Part shown: in pieces, positions 21,285 through 22,140 of the stretch
Layout of the letters: each line of letters opens with the position of its first letter
Position numbering within the stretch: the stretch's first letter is position 1
DNA from: a virus
Length of the DNA: 22,140 nucleotides
IMG/VR virus record: IMGVR_UViG_3300037293_000085
Coordinates: 1-22,140 of that record
Direction: 5' to 3' (one strand)
Position numbers and translations under genes: made by a program
The notes under the pieces: generated by a model
Told to the model about the DNA's origin: nothing
Database searches by the model: none
Seen by the model: the letters and a program-made list of their open reading frames with translations, nothing else

Positions 21285-21380
21285 GTTTTGTTTTTAATTT
21301 ATTTTTTTTTAGCCAGAGCGAAATATATATAATTAAATTCCTTAATAGCGATTCAGTTATTTCCATTTTGGAAATATGTG
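21285..21380. repeat. 96-bp leader repeat, copy B
   Basis: Second copy of the block at 20943-21038, offset by exactly 342 bp, with five substitutions. It lies between the 50-aa HTH gene (stop at 21391) and the 58-aa gene. It keeps the TTTCCAAAATGGAAA inverted repeat and the TATATATATTTCGC stretch, so both copies are probably functional in the same way. Confidence 0.85.
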
Positions 21381-21390
21381 ATTTTATAAA

Positions 21391-21543
21391 TTAATTAGCA
21401 TTTTTCAATAACTTATAATTAACCTTGCTCGAACTATACCCCATCTTGATTCCGATCTCCGCAGAGTTCTTACCCTCCGCGCTTAGATCTCTTATAGTAG
21501 CTAATTCAGCAGCCGTGAACTTGCTGCAATCGTTAGCGGGCAT
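21391..21543 (-). CDS. 50-aa helix-turn-helix protein
   Basis: A frame reading MPANDCSKFTAAELATIRDL then SAEGKNSAEIGIKMGYSSSK and VNYKLLKNAN encodes a single homeodomain-like helix-turn-helix ('FTaaEla.Ir.L...Gkns.eIg.kMg.s.skV.y.ll'). It overlaps the upstream gene by 11 nt (its ATG lies before that gene's TAA) and ends 11 nt before leader copy B. It may be a small regulator; one obvious candidate site is the inverted repeat in the two leader copies, but this is inference. Confidence 0.65.
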   Translation of the reverse strand: MPANDCSKFTAAELATIRDLSAEGKNSAEIGIKMGYSSSKVNYKLLKNAN

Positions 21544-21814
21544 TGTATTCGACAACCTTCCCAACTAAGTTTCTTTGAGGATAATCTTTGACAGCTTTTT
21601 TAAGTGCTTTTTCTGCAACCTTTTGATTTCTAAATTGCTTTGCATTGACTTCAAGTAAAGTTCTTCCTGGGTCTCCTTCCCAACCAGCAATGTAAAAAGG
21701 CTCGTTTCCATTATCGAACTTTACGATAAAACAACGACCCGCCAACCGATTTGCAATAGGCGGGGTTTCGTTCTCCATAGAAAGTTTTTCGTTTTTATTA
21801 AGTTCTGTTTTCAT
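21533..21814 (-). CDS. Small hypothetical phage protein
   Basis: The preferred start is ATG 21814 (93 residues, MKTELNKNEKLSMENETPPI). The frame is open to 21967, but that extension would be encoded by an attC-like repeat and reads as non-protein-like sequence. The body, RLAGRCFIVKFDNGNEPFYI then AGWEGDPGRTLLEVNAKQFR and AEKALKKAVKDYPQR, is a strand-strand-helix pattern seen in small phage proteins of unknown function. A ribosome-site-poor, A-rich leader precedes the ATG. Function unknown. Confidence 0.65.
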   Translation of the reverse strand: MKTELNKNEKLSMENETPPIANRLAGRCFIVKFDNGNEPFYIAGWEGDPGRTLLEVNAKQFRNQKVAEKALKKAVKDYPQRNLVGKVVEYNAR

Positions 21815-21835
21815 AATTAAGTTTTTAGTTATTAA

Positions 21836-21875
21836 GTCCCGCCCATCGCAAATCTGCAAAACGTTATACACAACC
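21836..21875. repeat. Single attC-like arm upstream of the 93-aa gene
   Basis: The plus strand contains CGCAAATCTGCAAAACGTTA then TACACAACC, similar to the right arm of the element at 21918-22050 (CGCAAAGCCACAAAACGTTA) and in the same orientation, with GTTATAC at 21863-21869. It has no complete left partner in the same orientation nearby, so it looks like a partial or decayed copy. Confidence 0.4.
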
Positions 21876-21917
21876 CTAAAAGAGCCTCGTCTGTGAAATG
21901 AAATCTGCATATCGTTT

Positions 21918-22050
21918 GTATAACAGTGGTTTTGCGTCATTGGGGGCTTAGTGCTATCTATAATCATTTGTGCTTAAATTAAAATTTGTACTATCAATCG
22001 GATTTAGTGCTGGAAATCCCCAACGAACGCAAAGCCACAAAACGTTAGCC
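21918..22050. repeat. attC-like imperfect inverted repeat
   Basis: About 133 bp begins GTATAACAGTGGTTTTGCGT (21918 on) and ends GCAAAGCCACAAAACGTTAG then CC (to 22050). The arms GTGGTTTTGCGTCATTGGGG and CCCCAACGAACGCAAAGCCA then C pair with a few mismatches, and the outer ends are TATAAC and GTTAGCC, close to attC R sites (RYYYAAC / GTTRRRY) with one mismatch each. The right end directly abuts the stop codon of a minus-strand gene (22053-22051). Length is inside the attC range. No integrase is in view, so integron function is unproven. Confidence 0.5.
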
Positions 22051-22140
22051 TTAATTGCCCTCCCACACAGCATCGTATGCTACAAAAGGTTTTCTAGGCT
22101 TACTCATTAACTCGTCTCTAAGTTTAATTGCTTCCGTTGG
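22051..22140 (-). CDS. C-terminal end of an unidentified gene (enters from right edge)
   Basis: A minus-strand frame open from the window edge reads PTEAIKLRDELMSKPRKPFV then AYDAVWEGN and stops with TAA at 22053-22051. Only 29 codons are visible, so family assignment is not possible. The stop codon touches the attC-like element, an arrangement repeated at the end of the DUF7768-like gene. Confidence 0.5.
   Translation of the reverse strand, partial: PTEAIKLRDELMSKPRKPFVAYDAVWEGN

Noticed and set aside
21815-21967. N-terminal extension of the 93-aa gene to 21967
   Set aside because: This extra stretch is made from the attC-like repeat region and looks non-coding; ATG 21814 gives a better protein start.
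1-22140. CRISPR array, tRNA or rRNA gene
   Set aside because: No regularly spaced repeats with unique spacers and no cloverleaf or rRNA-like sequence was found on reading both strands; short repeats present are explained as microsatellite, leader repeats and attC-like arms.

Overview
This window looks like part of a tailed temperate or virulent phage (or prophage) of a Bacteroidota host. It is AT-rich. Every convincing gene is on the minus strand, so the transcript reads from the right end of the window to the left. The host assignment rests on three things: several proteins of types common in Bacteroidota phages (a DUF7768-like protein, the 'LRIGNLV / HQLQNLYF' protein, a DUF6291-like replication protein), TAnnTTTG-like -7 elements upstream of some genes, and general scarcity of Shine-Dalgarno sequences. 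There is no integrase, repressor, lysis cassette, rRNA, tRNA or CRISPR array in view, so lysogeny cannot be judged and neither phage end is visible.

Layout in transcription order (right to left): (1) 22140-20380 is an early accessory region of very small genes (helix-turn-helix proteins, a CxxC-tailed protein, a DUF7768-like protein). It holds an attC-like inverted repeat and a 96-bp leader present in two copies. (2) 20340-17892 is a replication module: a terminator/pseudoknot leader, a DUF6291-like protein with a D/N-rich microsatellite linker, a small helical protein, a DnaB-type RecA-fold ATPase and a RusA-like resolvase. (3) 17877-15894 is an operon of small hypothetical genes, including two tandem tiny lipoproteins, starting at a promoter-like 35-bp repeat and ending at a terminator. 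(4) 15886-12037 is packaging: the same promoter-like repeat, a PLD-like protein, small terminase, large terminase, a 56-aa two-TM protein and portal. (5) 12037-7058 is the head and connector: MuF minor head protein fused to a zincin-like domain, a tandem pair of CACG-motif proteins between their own promoter-like site and terminator, prohead protease, HK97-fold capsid, terminator, a DUF551 protein, and the gp6-like connector. (6) 7061-1 is neck and tail: head closure, gp10-like neck protein, tail terminator, tail tube, the G/GT-like assembly chaperones joined by a -1 slippery site, tape measure, a large tail-tip protein with two N-terminal beta-repeats, and the start of a fibre-like protein.

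The head-tail gene order is that of a siphovirus (HK97-type head; long non-contractile tail inferred from the G/GT-like pair and the tape measure, with no sheath gene seen). Most structural genes abut or overlap by 1-14 nt, suggesting translational coupling. The non-structural inserts in the head module are bounded by terminators and promoter-like sites, as expected of morons. The strongest non-obvious signals are the A_AAA_AAG frameshift site, the MuF-zincin fusion, the duplicated 96-bp leader, the attC-like element with stop-codon-abutting junctions, and the pseudoknot-capable terminator leader of the replication operon.
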